Position numbers and translations under genes: made by a program. 5,917 bases of DNA. It comes from Bacteroidota bacterium. Its GTDB lineage: Bacteria > Bacteroidota > Ignavibacteria > Kapaibacteriales > UBA2268. Positions within the stretch are counted from its first letter, which is position 1. Each line of letters begins with the position of its first letter. Of the stretch, positions 1 to 5,847 are shown piece after piece. Under the pieces are notes generated by a model. That model was not told the DNA's origin, did not search any database, and was given only the letters and a program-made list of their open reading frames with translations. Location of the stretch: contig JAKIZN010000120.1 of the NCBI GenBank assembly GCA_022708005.1, positions 1 to 5,917 of the forward strand, written 5' to 3'.

Positions 1-167
1 AACATCGCCGCTTTAATAAGCGAGCCTATACTTTTGCTCCCTAAATGCTTTGCTACTGCTTCTTTAGTTACAAATACGAATAAAACTCCGACAAAAAACA
101 GTCCTATCATTAGATAGAGAGCCATCTCCATAAAGAGATTAAACAATATAAAAAAAAAGTCTGCCAA
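1..167 (-). CDS. Probable multi-pass permease, DUF318/UPF0718-like (N-terminal fragment)
   Basis: This is the first 55 codons of a gene that runs off the left edge. The fragment holds a long hydrophobic stretch (ADFFFILFNLF, then ALYLMIGLFFVGVLFVFV) followed by TKEAVAKHLGSKSIGSLIKAA. That is the pattern I associate with the N-terminus of DUF318/UPF0718 permeases: a first membrane helix, then '(P/T)KE.(I/V)A.HLG.KS.GS..KAA'. Family members are integral inner-membrane proteins proposed to export metals or arsenicals; the substrate here cannot be inferred. The start is taken as TTG at 167-165, because an in-frame TAA lies eight codons upstream, an AAGGA sits 7 nt before the TTG, and starting there keeps the whole hydrophobic segment. 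ATG at 131-129 is the alternative and would shorten the first helix. The gene is divergent from the large plus-strand gene. The family call rests on a short fragment recalled by pattern, so it is moderate. Confidence 0.62.
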   Translation of the reverse strand, partial: MADFFFILFNLFMEMALYLMIGLFFVGVLFVFVTKEAVAKHLGSKSIGSLIKAAM

Positions 168-387
168 TAGCCTATCCTTATTAATTTTTTAGCAGCGACG
201 AAAATTCATCTACATTATTTTTAAATTATAATTAATGAAACAATAATTAAGACAAGTTTTATGAATATAAGTTTAATATAATTTTTAATTTTATTGCAGA
301 TGAATTTATTTAATCCAATAAATAATATATCACAGCGTTTTTTTATTTTAGATACCAATAGTTATAAAACTTTTGTCCGAGGCATAA
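168..387. promoter_or_regulatory. AT-rich divergent intergenic region
   Basis: These 220 bp separate two divergently transcribed genes, so promoters for both should lie here. The sequence is very AT-rich. I find no convincing -35/-10 pair and no TAnnTTTG element on either strand. A direct repeat ATAATTAA occurs at 228-235 and 243-250, but this is unremarkable at this base composition. No small gene is supported. Confidence 0.4.
175..179 (-). promoter_or_regulatory. Ribosome binding site that favours the TTG start of the permease
   Basis: Reading the minus strand, AAGGA lies 7 nt before TTG at 167-165, an ideal Shine-Dalgarno spacing. No comparable purine tract precedes the alternative ATG at 131, where the preceding bases are pyrimidine-rich. 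This supports the non-ATG start. Confidence 0.5.
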
Positions 388-3300
388 ATGATTATAAACC
401 AACAAGATTTTGAACTCAAATTTCTCGAAGAAAGAGTGAAAGAATTAAATTGCTTATACAGCGTAGAAGAAGCTATAAACGATACAAACAGCACTTTTGA
501 CGAGATTTGCAATAAGATAATTAATATTATTCCAAGTGGATTCCAATATAAAGACGACTGCAAAGTAAAAATTGCCCTTTATGACAATGTATGCAAATCA
601 GATGGCTTTAAAAAAGGCACGGCAATTATAAACGAAGCTATTTACGAGCAAACCAAAGAGGTCGGCAAAATAATCGTTTCTTACAGCTCCGAGCGAGAAG
701 GCGAAGCAGTATTTTTAGACGAAGAGCGACGGCTAATAAGGACTATCGCCGATAGGCTTGGTCATTACGCATTATACCAAAAACTTAAAGTGCTATTCAG
801 CGAAATCGATGCAGAAAATGGTGCAATAGATAAGACCAAAAAAGAATGGTATGTCGTGCTGGATATTATAAAAAAGACTGACCAGAGCCTATTTTCGATT
901 ATATCGAGAAAGATGCTAAACAATCTATTTTGCAAGGGTATTGACGAATCGAAAGAGCTGTTTTTGAAATTAGGCTCTAATATCGAAATGCAGCCGACTT
1001 CAGCCGAAATAAATCGACCATCTAAAAAACAAGTGCTTGAAAATTCATTTTACTTGGGCAATGAAATATTCGACGTAGCTTCAAAATATTTCTCGGATAG
1101 CGACTTATTGCTGCAAATACAGAAGTGGATACACGAAGAGAAATCACACTTTTTGGTGAAAGCATTAGCAAACTTAAACACTCCGCTGCCTGAAATTGCA
1201 GACGCCATACGCCGCTTTCACCAAATTACCCCTGTTGCAGTCAAAGATTTTACATCGCCATTGCACAAAGGAATATTAGTCTCGCTAATCCGCAGATTTT
1301 TGACAGACCAATTGGAGTATATCGATATAGCGAAGAACTTTTGCAGCATCACAGACTTCCACGACTTGCTGCAAAATATCATTTTCCCAAGCGAGAGCCA
1401 CGGCAGGCTCGGCGGCAAAAGTGCGGGCATATTTTTAGCTAAAAAAATCGTCGAAAAAGTAGATGACCCAGACGGATTTCTCAAAAATATCAAGCTGCCT
1501 AAAACTTGGTATATTACTTCCGATGGGCTTATGGCTTTCCTTAATTACAATAATTTAGAAGATATTATTGAGCAAAAGTATAAGCAGATGGACGAGATTC
1601 GCCAAGAGTATCCCCACGTAATTCAAGCTTTTAAGAACTCACACTTTCCAGCAGACGTTATGAATGGGCTGTCGAGTGCGTTGGATGATTTTGGCGATAA
1701 TCCTATAATTGTCCGCTCTTCAAGTTTGCTTGAAGATAGGCTTGGCTCTGCATTTGCAGGCAAATATAAAAGTTTATTTCTTGCTAATCAGGGCACCAAA
1801 AAAGAGCGGCTCGAAGCACTATTGGATGCGATTGCCGAAGTATATGCTTCCACTTTTAGCCCAGACCCAATAGGCTATAGAATGGAGCGACAACTGCTTG
1901 ATTACAATGAAGAAATGGGAATTTTGCTGCAAGAAGTGGTTGGTAAAAAAGTTGGCAATTACTTCTTCCCTGCTTTCGCGGGAGTTGCCTTTACAAATAA
2001 TGAATTCCGCTGGTCGCCGAGAATAAATAGGCAAGACGGCTTGGTTAGGCTCGTAACGGGGCTTGGCACTCGCGCTGTAGATAGAATAGGCGATGATTAT
2101 TCTATTTTAATTGCGCCCGGGCAGCCAGATTTAAGGGTAAATCTAACGTATCAAGATGTAGTATCTTACGCACCAAAGAAAATAGACGTCATTAATCTTG
2201 AGACTAACACATTTGAAACTATACTTATACGCGACTTAATAAAAGTCGCAAAAAACAGCTATCCTATGCTTAATGAAGTTTTTTCTATTATCGAAGAAAA
2301 TCACATCAGGCAACCGTTTGGCTTGGGTATCGATACAGATAAAAATGATATAGTTGTTACATTTGAAAATTTAATTTCGAAAACAAATTATATCAAACAG
2401 ATAAATTTCTTGCTAAAACACTTGAGCGAAAAGTTGCAAACGCCCGTAGATTTGGAGTTTGCATGCGATGGCAATTCTTTGTATATATTGCAATGCCGTC
2501 CGCAAAGTTCTGCAGTCGAAGGGATTTCGGCTAATATTCCGAGCAATATACCGCCAGAGCGGATGATTTTCTCGGCGAACAAATATATTTCTAACGGAAA
2601 AGTTAATGATATTGTATATATCGTATATGTCGACCCCGACCAATATGCTAAGCAGGAAAGTTTGGATAGTTTGCTCGATATTGGCAAAGCTGTAAGCAAG
2701 CTCAATAAAATATTGCCGAAGAAAACATTTATTTTGATGGGTCCGGGTCGCTGGGGCAGCCGCGACGACATTAGGCTTGGAGTAAAGGCAACGTATTCGG
2801 ATATTAATAACACCGCTGTTTTAATAGAAATCGCAAAGAAGAAAGGGAATTACTTGCCCGAACTGTCTTTCGGAACACATTTTTTCCAAGATTTAGTCGA
2901 GTCGGCTATACGCTATTTACCGCTATATCCAGACGATGAAGGCATTGTATTTAATCATGATTTTTTGTTTAATTCCGAAAATATACTTGATAGATTTTGC
3001 CCGGAATATAGCCATATTGGCGATGCGTTAAAGTTGATTAATGTTAAAGAAGTTACTGGCGGATTAGTGCTAAGAGTGCTAATGAACGCAGACGACAGCT
3101 ATGCCGTCGGCATGCTTGCCGATCCAGCAACGTCGGCAGTAAGAGGTATCGAAACGGCAGACGCAATGGCAATCCTATACGATAAGCTAAACGACGAACC
3201 TTTGCAATGGCGAAGAAGAATGGTAGATAGCATAGCCGAAAATTTAGACCCAAAGAGATTCGGAATTAAAGAGCTATACCTTTACGGTTCTGTATTCGAC

Positions 3301-3570
3301 GGAACGGCTTCTCCTAAATCGGATATTGATTTTGTTTGTATTTTCGATGGCACTGCGGAACAGCACCGAGACTTTGGTATATGGCTCGAAGGCTGGAACT
3401 TGGCTCTGAGCAAGATAAACTATAATAGGAGCGGCTATAAACTCGATAGATTCATCGATATACGAATATTAACCAAAGCGGAGCTTGAAAATCAAAAATA
3501 CTTCGCTGATATAATAGAGAAAACAAATAAAAAGGCAACAAGGCTGCGATTAATGGACGAAAGGCTATAG
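388..3570 (+). CDS. PPDK/PEP-synthase-like ATP-binding protein with GAF-like N-terminus and C-terminal nucleotidyltransferase domain
   Basis: The protein has 1060 residues. ATG at 388 is preceded by GAGG (379-382) at 5 nt spacing. Domains seen: a GAF-like region at about 9-135 (LEERVKELNCLYSV... to FLDEERRLIRTIADRLG), resembling sensory GAF domains of histidine kinases; a helical linker at about 150-330; and a PEP-synthase/PPDK N-terminal ATP-grasp-type domain at about 335-710. That domain shows a glycine loop with LGGK (341-344), IIVRSSSLLED (440-450) and the terminal LYILQCRP (698-705). Residues 715-950 form a further conserved-looking region with LMGPGRWGSRDD (783-794) and SFGTHFFQDLVESA. 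The C-terminus at about 955-1060 is a minimal nucleotidyltransferase: GS at 967-968, the DxD pair D979/D981 in SDIDF, and likely third acid D1024 in IDIRIL. There is no TGGxxSH phosphohistidine motif and no PEP-binding TIM barrel, so PEP synthase activity is not expected. No signal peptide or membrane segment is visible, so it is cytosolic. Family membership is solid; substrate and role are unknown. Confidence 0.88.
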   Translation: MIINQQDFELKFLEERVKELNCLYSVEEAINDTNSTFDEICNKIINIIPSGFQYKDDCKVKIALYDNVCKSDGFKKGTAIINEAIYEQTKEVGKIIVSYSSEREGEAVFLDEERRLIRTIADRLGHYALYQKLKVLFSEIDAENGAIDKTKKEWYVVLDIIKKTDQSLFSIISRKMLNNLFCKGIDESKELFLKLGSNIEMQPTSAEINRPSKKQVLENSFYLGNEIFDVASKYFSDSDLLLQIQKWIHEEKSHFLVKALANLNTPLPEIADAIRRFHQITPVAVKDFTSPLHKGILVSLIRRFLTDQLEYIDIAKNFCSITDFHDLLQNIIFPSESHGRLGGKSAGIFLAKKIVEKVDDPDGFLKNIKLPKTWYITSDGLMAFLNYNNLEDIIEQKYKQMDEIRQEYPHVIQAFKNSHFPADVMNGLSSALDDFGDNPIIVRSSSLLEDRLGSAFAGKYKSLFLANQGTKKERLEALLDAIAEVYASTFSPDPIGYRMERQLLDYNEEMGILLQEVVGKKVGNYFFPAFAGVAFTNNEFRWSPRINRQDGLVRLVTGLGTRAVDRIGDDYSILIAPGQPDLRVNLTYQDVVSYAPKKIDVINLETNTFETILIRDLIKVAKNSYPMLNEVFSIIEENHIRQPFGLGIDTDKNDIVVTFENLISKTNYIKQINFLLKHLSEKLQTPVDLEFACDGNSLYILQCRPQSSAVEGISANIPSNIPPERMIFSANKYISNGKVNDIVYIVYVDPDQYAKQESLDSLLDIGKAVSKLNKILPKKTFILMGPGRWGSRDDIRLGVKATYSDINNTAVLIEIAKKKGNYLPELSFGTHFFQDLVESAIRYLPLYPDDEGIVFNHDFLFNSENILDRFCPEYSHIGDALKLINVKEVTGGLVLRVLMNADDSYAVGMLADPATSAVRGIETADAMAILYDKLNDEPLQWRRRMVDSIAENLDPKRFGIKELYLYGSVFDGTASPKSDIDFVCIFDGTAEQHRDFGIWLEGWNLALSKINYNRSGYKLDRFIDIRILTKAELENQKYFADIIEKTNKKATRLRLMDERL

Positions 3571-3589
3571 CATTAGCGAGACTTTATAA

Positions 3590-3606
3590 GAAAATTTATA
3601 ATTTTC
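3590..3606 (+). terminator. Weak AT-rich hairpin after the large gene
   Basis: GAAAATT-TAT-AATTTTC forms a 7-bp stem with a 3-nt loop, 20 bp after the stop codon, and is followed by an AT-rich rather than pure T tract. It could weakly terminate transcription of the upstream gene, or it may be a chance palindrome in AT-rich DNA. Confidence 0.22.
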
Positions 3607-3629
3607 TATATTATATTATTAATTAGCAT

Positions 3630-3637
3630 TAACTTTG
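3630..3637 (+). promoter_or_regulatory. Possible Bacteroidota-type -7 element (TAACTTTG) for the aldolase gene
   Basis: TAACTTTG matches the TAnnTTTG -7 consensus described for Bacteroidota primary sigma factors, and it would give a leader of roughly 60 nt before the ATG at 3705. The -33 TTTG partner is not clear; only TTTTC is found near the expected distance (about 3602-3606). Treat this as a weak candidate. Confidence 0.25.
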
Positions 3638-3704
3638 AAAACAAAAGGCAATATTCAACGTCAAATTTAAGTAAGCTGTGCATTTTTAATATTCTGGAGT
3701 ATTT

Positions 3705-4769
3705 ATGATACAAAAATTTTATGATTTGTTAGGCGATAAATCCGAGTACTATCTTGGTTTTGACAGTCCAAAAATTTCCAAAGAAATGATAACAACGCCT
3801 TCATCTGATTTTGTCGATAAAATATGGCTAAATTCAGATAGAAACAACAGAGTGATAAGCAACTTGCAGCGGCTTTATGGACACGGCAGATTAGCCAACA
3901 CTGGCTATATGTCTATATTACCAGTCGATCAAGGCATTGAGCATTCGGCAGGCGCCAGCTTTGCTAAAAACCCTGCATATTTCGACCCTGAAAACATAGT
4001 TAAATTGGCTATCGAAGGTGGCTGCAATGCTGTGGCTTCAACTTACGGCGTGCTCGGAATAGTTGCTCGCAAATACGCTCACAAAATTCCGTTTATCGTC
4101 AAAATCAACCATAATGAACTGATAACTTATCCAAATGAGTTCGACCAAGTTATGTTCGGCACTATTGAAGAAGCGTATAATATGGGTGCTGCGGCTGTTG
4201 GAGCGACTATTTATTTCGGCTCGGACAATTCTCGCAGGCAAATAGTTGAAGTTGCCGAGGCTTTCCAATATGCCCACGAACTTGGCATGGCTACTATTTT
4301 ATGGTGCTACTTGCGTAATCCAGAGTTCAAGAAGGACAAGGATTATCACGTATCTGCTGACTTAACAGGTCAAGCTAACCATCTTGGCGTTACGATAGAA
4401 GCAGATGTTATTAAGCAAAAATTGCCCGAAAATAATGGTGGATACACTGCTTTGAATATGGGCAATTCGTCGTATGGCAAGATAGACAAGCGTGTATATA
4501 GCGAGCTAACAAGCGACCACCCAATTGACTTAACCCGCTATCAAGTAGCTAATTGCTATATGGGCAAGGTAGGTTTAATTAATTCTGGCGGCGCATCTGG
4601 CAGCAATGATTTTGCAGAAGCAGCTATTACAGCAATTGTGAATAAACGAGCTGGCGGCTCTGGGCTGATTTCTGGCAGAAAAGCCTTCCAAAGACCGATG
4701 AGAGAAGGCGTCGAGCTTTTGAATTTAATACAAGATGTTTATCTAACTAATGAAATTACAATTGCTTAA
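3705..4769 (+). CDS. fbaB: Fructose-bisphosphate aldolase, class I (FbaB/DhnA type)
   Basis: The 354-residue cytosolic enzyme cleaves fructose 1,6-bisphosphate reversibly into dihydroxyacetone phosphate and glyceraldehyde 3-phosphate, in glycolysis and gluconeogenesis. The length matches E. coli FbaB (about 350). Motifs in order: [15 protein letters not shown] (67-81), the family substrate-site signature; [13 protein letters not shown] (103-115); [10 protein letters not shown] (129-138); [13 protein letters not shown] (161-173); ADVIKQKLP (233-241), in which K237 is the expected Schiff-base lysine; [13 protein letters not shown] (290-302); and [15 protein letters not shown] (317-331), which binds phosphate. 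The catalytic lysine route needs no metal, unlike class II aldolases. The start ATG has GGAG (3696-3699) at 5 nt spacing. It lies 134 bp after the PPDK-like gene with its own leader, so it is probably transcribed separately or partly so. The assignment is secure; K237 as the catalytic residue is by family analogy. Confidence 0.95.
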   Translation: MIQKFYDLLGDKSEYYLGFDSPKISKEMITTPSSDFVDKIWLNSDRNNRVISNLQRLYGHGRLANTGYMSILPVDQGIEHSAGASFAKNPAYFDPENIVKLAIEGGCNAVASTYGVLGIVARKYAHKIPFIVKINHNELITYPNEFDQVMFGTIEEAYNMGAAAVGATIYFGSDNSRRQIVEVAEAFQYAHELGMATILWCYLRNPEFKKDKDYHVSADLTGQANHLGVTIEADVIKQKLPENNGGYTALNMGNSSYGKIDKRVYSELTSDHPIDLTRYQVANCYMGKVGLINSGGASGSNDFAEAAITAIVNKRAGGSGLISGRKAFQRPMREGVELLNLIQDVYLTNEITIA

Positions 4770-4775
4770 AGCAAT
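4761..4775 (+). repeat. Small palindrome with the aldolase stop codon in its loop
   Basis: ATTGCT-TAA-AGCAAT is a 6-bp stem whose 3-nt loop is exactly the stop codon of the aldolase gene. No T tract follows, so it is not a standard intrinsic terminator. It could protect the mRNA 3' end or be coincidental. Confidence 0.35.
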
Positions 4776-4800
4776 AAGTTGAAGTTTATCAAATATAAGT

Positions 4801-4878
4801 AATAGGCAGCGGATAATGATACTGCAAGTCCGATAATTTATTGCAAATTGGAGTAATTATCTTTACTCGCTGCCTATT
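4801..4878 (+). repeat. Long-range inverted repeat with nested hairpin upstream of the DUF488 gene
   Basis: AATAGGCAGCG (4801-4811) is the exact reverse complement of CGCTGCCTATT (4868-4878), an 11-bp stem enclosing 56 nt. Nested inside, GATAATT (4832-4838) pairs with AATTATC (4855-4861). The nested pairing suggests a folded leader RNA or a DNA element between the aldolase and DUF488 genes. No known riboswitch was recognised. If the leader is real, it supports the downstream start of the DUF488 gene. Confidence 0.45.
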
Positions 4879-4948
4879 TTGGCAATACCACCCGACAGAA
4901 AAACGTCGATATATGAGTTATCTATGTTTCAACTCTGGGCTACCCGAA

Positions 4949-5500
4949 ATGAGCGAATTAAATGGAAAACTTATATATACTATTGGGCATTCCACTCATA
5001 GCTTGGCTGATTTTATCGCTATGCTGCAATCTTTTGAAATAAAAATACTTGCAGATATACGCAGTCTGCCGGGCTCTCGCAAATATCCCCAATTCAACAA
5101 GGAAGATTTGGCAATATCTTTGGCAGATGCTAAAATACAGTATTTGCACCTATCTAATTTAGGCGGCAGAAGGCGAGTGAAAAAAGATTCGAGAAATAAC
5201 CGCTGGCGAAATGATTCTTTCAAGGGATACGCTGATTATATGGAAACGAAGGAATTTGAAGCCGCAATAGAAAATTTAGAAAGCATTGCAACAAAAGAGC
5301 CAACAGCTTATATGTGCGCCGAAGCGGTTTGGTGGCGATGCCACCGCTCTATGGTCTCGGACTATTTAAAAGCAAAAGGCTGGGAAGTGCGGCATATTAT
5401 GGGCATTGGCAAATCTGAATTGCATAAATACACTTCGCCCGCAAGAGTCGTTGGCACGACTGTTTTTTACTGCGATGATGATATTGGTATTGAGCTGTAG
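4949..5500 (+). CDS. DUF488 family protein
   Basis: With the chosen start this is a 183-residue cytosolic protein of unknown biochemical function. Family hallmarks are all present: LIYTIGHSTHSLADFIAML at the N-terminus (GHS at 13-15), ADIRSLPGSRKYPQFN (DIRS at 36-39), YLHLSNLGGRRR, a Y/F-rich 'GYADYM' helix, and the cysteine/histidine signature C123-A-E125...C131-H132-R133, followed by MVSDYLKAKGWEVRHI. The conserved CAE...CHR pair suggests a metal or thiol site, but no activity is established from sequence. The reading frame opens upstream at a TTG (4841) and also contains ATG at 4913. I prefer ATG 4949 because it places the conserved strand a few residues from the N-terminus, as in relatives, and because the extra residues have no family character and overlap an inverted repeat. 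No clear Shine-Dalgarno precedes any candidate. It lies 179 bp after the aldolase gene in the same direction. Confidence 0.87.
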   Translation: MSELNGKLIYTIGHSTHSLADFIAMLQSFEIKILADIRSLPGSRKYPQFNKEDLAISLADAKIQYLHLSNLGGRRRVKKDSRNNRWRNDSFKGYADYMETKEFEAAIENLESIATKEPTAYMCAEAVWWRCHRSMVSDYLKAKGWEVRHIMGIGKSELHKYTSPARVVGTTVFYCDDDIGIEL

Positions 5501-5549
5501 CGGTTTATACCAAAACAATGTAATAGGACTTCTAACCTCAACCCCCAAC

Positions 5550-5571
5550 CCCTTTTCCGAGTGGAGAAGGG
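5550..5571. repeat. Pyrimidine/purine hairpin preceded by a C-rich tract
   Basis: CCCTTTTCC (5550-5558) pairs with GGAGAAGGG (5563-5571) around a GAGT loop, giving 9 pairs with one G-T wobble. A C-rich tract at 5537-5552 (CCTCAACCCCCAACCCC) leads into it. There is no T tract on the plus strand, so it is not an obvious terminator for the DUF488 gene. It resembles a dispersed intergenic repeat more than coding DNA. Confidence 0.45.
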
Positions 5572-5582
5572 AAGGAAAAAGT

Positions 5583-5615
5583 AGATGTCCTACATCTTCG
5601 AGATGTAGGACATCT
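5583..5615. repeat. Perfect 15-bp inverted repeat with 3-nt loop
   Basis: AGATGTCCTACATCT (5583-5597), loop TCG (5598-5600), and the exact reverse complement at 5601-5615. This is a far longer perfect stem than expected by chance. No T tract follows on either strand. GTAG overlaps the 5' foot (5581-5584). It lies 17 bp before the four-hairpin composite. Confidence 0.8.
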
Positions 5616-5632
5616 TAAAGCCAAAAAGCAAC

Positions 5633-5659
5633 GACCCTGAAAGGGTCAAATGTTTGTAG
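5633..5659 (+). repeat. Outer module, left copy (hairpin A plus ATGTTTGTAG)
   Basis: GACCCT-GAA-AGGGTC, then AA, then ATGTTTGTAG. It has the same architecture as the right-hand module in inverted orientation: 6-bp stem, GAA loop, 2 nt, identical decamer. The stem sequence differs, but both arms remain complementary. Confidence 0.7.
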
Positions 5660-5677
5660 TAATGAACAATCAGCGAG

Positions 5678-5704
5678 TTATACGACTCCGTAGGAGTCGC
5701 ATTA
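5678..5704 (+). repeat. 27-bp direct repeat, copy 1 (hairpin B1)
   Basis: A core of CGACTCC-GTA-GGAGTCG is flanked by TTATA on the left and CATTA on the right. It is identical over 27 bp to the copy at 5713-5739. The core is a 7-bp stem with a 3-nt loop. Confidence 0.85.
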
Positions 5705-5712
5705 GGTTAAAT

Positions 5713-5739
5713 TTATACGACTCCGTAGGAGTCGCATTA
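5713..5739 (+). repeat. 27-bp direct repeat, copy 2 (hairpin B2)
   Basis: Exact copy of 5678-5704 with a 35-bp period, leaving only 8 bp between the two copies. Identity including the flanks suggests a recent duplication of one unit. Confidence 0.85.
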
Positions 5740-5757
5740 TGTATGCAATCTTATTTT

Positions 5758-5784
5758 CTACAAACATCAAATCCCTTCGGGATT
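5758..5784 (-). repeat. Outer module, right copy (hairpin C plus ATGTTTGTAG, inverted)
   Basis: Read on the minus strand: AATCCC-GAA-GGGATT, then TG, then ATGTTTGTAG. It has the same length and loop as the left module, with a different but internally complementary stem. Confidence 0.7.
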
Positions 5785-5789
5785 AAAAT

Positions 5790-5818
5790 AAAAAAAGCAA
5801 GGGAGCATGCCCCCTTGC
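5790..5818 (-). terminator. Rho-independent terminator of the T9SS-tail gene
   Basis: On the minus strand, GCAAGGG (5818-5812) pairs with CCCTTGC (5803-5797) across an 8-nt loop and is followed at once by seven T residues (5796-5790). It lies about 30 bp after the stop codon of the minus-strand gene at the right edge. A GC-rich 7-bp stem plus a T tract makes this a classical intrinsic terminator. Confidence 0.85.
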
Positions 5819-5847
5819 CTAATACAAGTTAATTCTGTAATAATCAA

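Larger units (their letters stand above)
5633..5784. repeat. 152-bp composite of four hairpins with mirror-symmetric layout
   Basis: The order on the plus strand is: hairpin A (5633-5647), 2 nt, ATGTTTGTAG (5650-5659), 23 nt, hairpin B1 (5683-5699), 18 nt, hairpin B2 (5718-5734), 23 nt, CTACAAACAT (5758-5767), 2 nt, hairpin C (5770-5784). Every element is equidistant from a centre at 5708.5. ATGTTTGTAG and CTACAAACAT are exact reverse complements and could close a 10-bp stem around B1 and B2. The 23-nt spacers are equal in length but only weakly similar in sequence. The layout recalls REP/BIME-type mosaic elements. No transposase is present here. Confidence 0.75.

Noticed and set aside
228..250. 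Direct repeat ATAATTAA as a regulator operator
   Set aside because: An 8-bp A/T-only repeat in strongly AT-rich DNA is expected by chance. There is no symmetry or known box.
2388..2813. 141-codon minus-strand open frame inside the large gene
   Set aside because: It lies wholly within a gene with clear domains on the other strand, with no motifs of its own. It is a shadow of the conserved 700-800 residue region.
388..3570. True phosphoenolpyruvate synthase or pyruvate phosphate dikinase
   Set aside because: The ATP-binding domain fits, but the TGGxxSH phosphohistidine motif and the C-terminal PEP/pyruvate barrel are absent. The TGG at residues 890-892 is not followed by a suitable histidine.
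3571..3704. Small gene or RNA between the large gene and the aldolase
   Set aside because: No open frame with a ribosome binding site and no strong secondary structure. The AT-rich hairpin at 3590-3606 is weak.
4761..4800. Intrinsic terminator after the aldolase gene
   Set aside because: The hairpin is small and no T tract follows it.
5406..5618. 70-codon plus-strand open frame overlapping the end of the DUF488 gene
   Set aside because: It overlaps a well-supported gene in another frame and ends inside the inverted repeat. It is an out-of-frame shadow.
5678..5739. CRISPR array
   Set aside because: There are only two repeats, the period is 35 bp with just 8 bp between the 27-bp identical units, and there are no spacers of usual length and no cas genes.
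5650..5832. 60-codon plus-strand open frame through the hairpin repeats
   Set aside because: It runs through repeated palindromes and into the terminator, its residues mirror the repeats (RLRRSRIRL), and there is no ribosome binding site or family resemblance.
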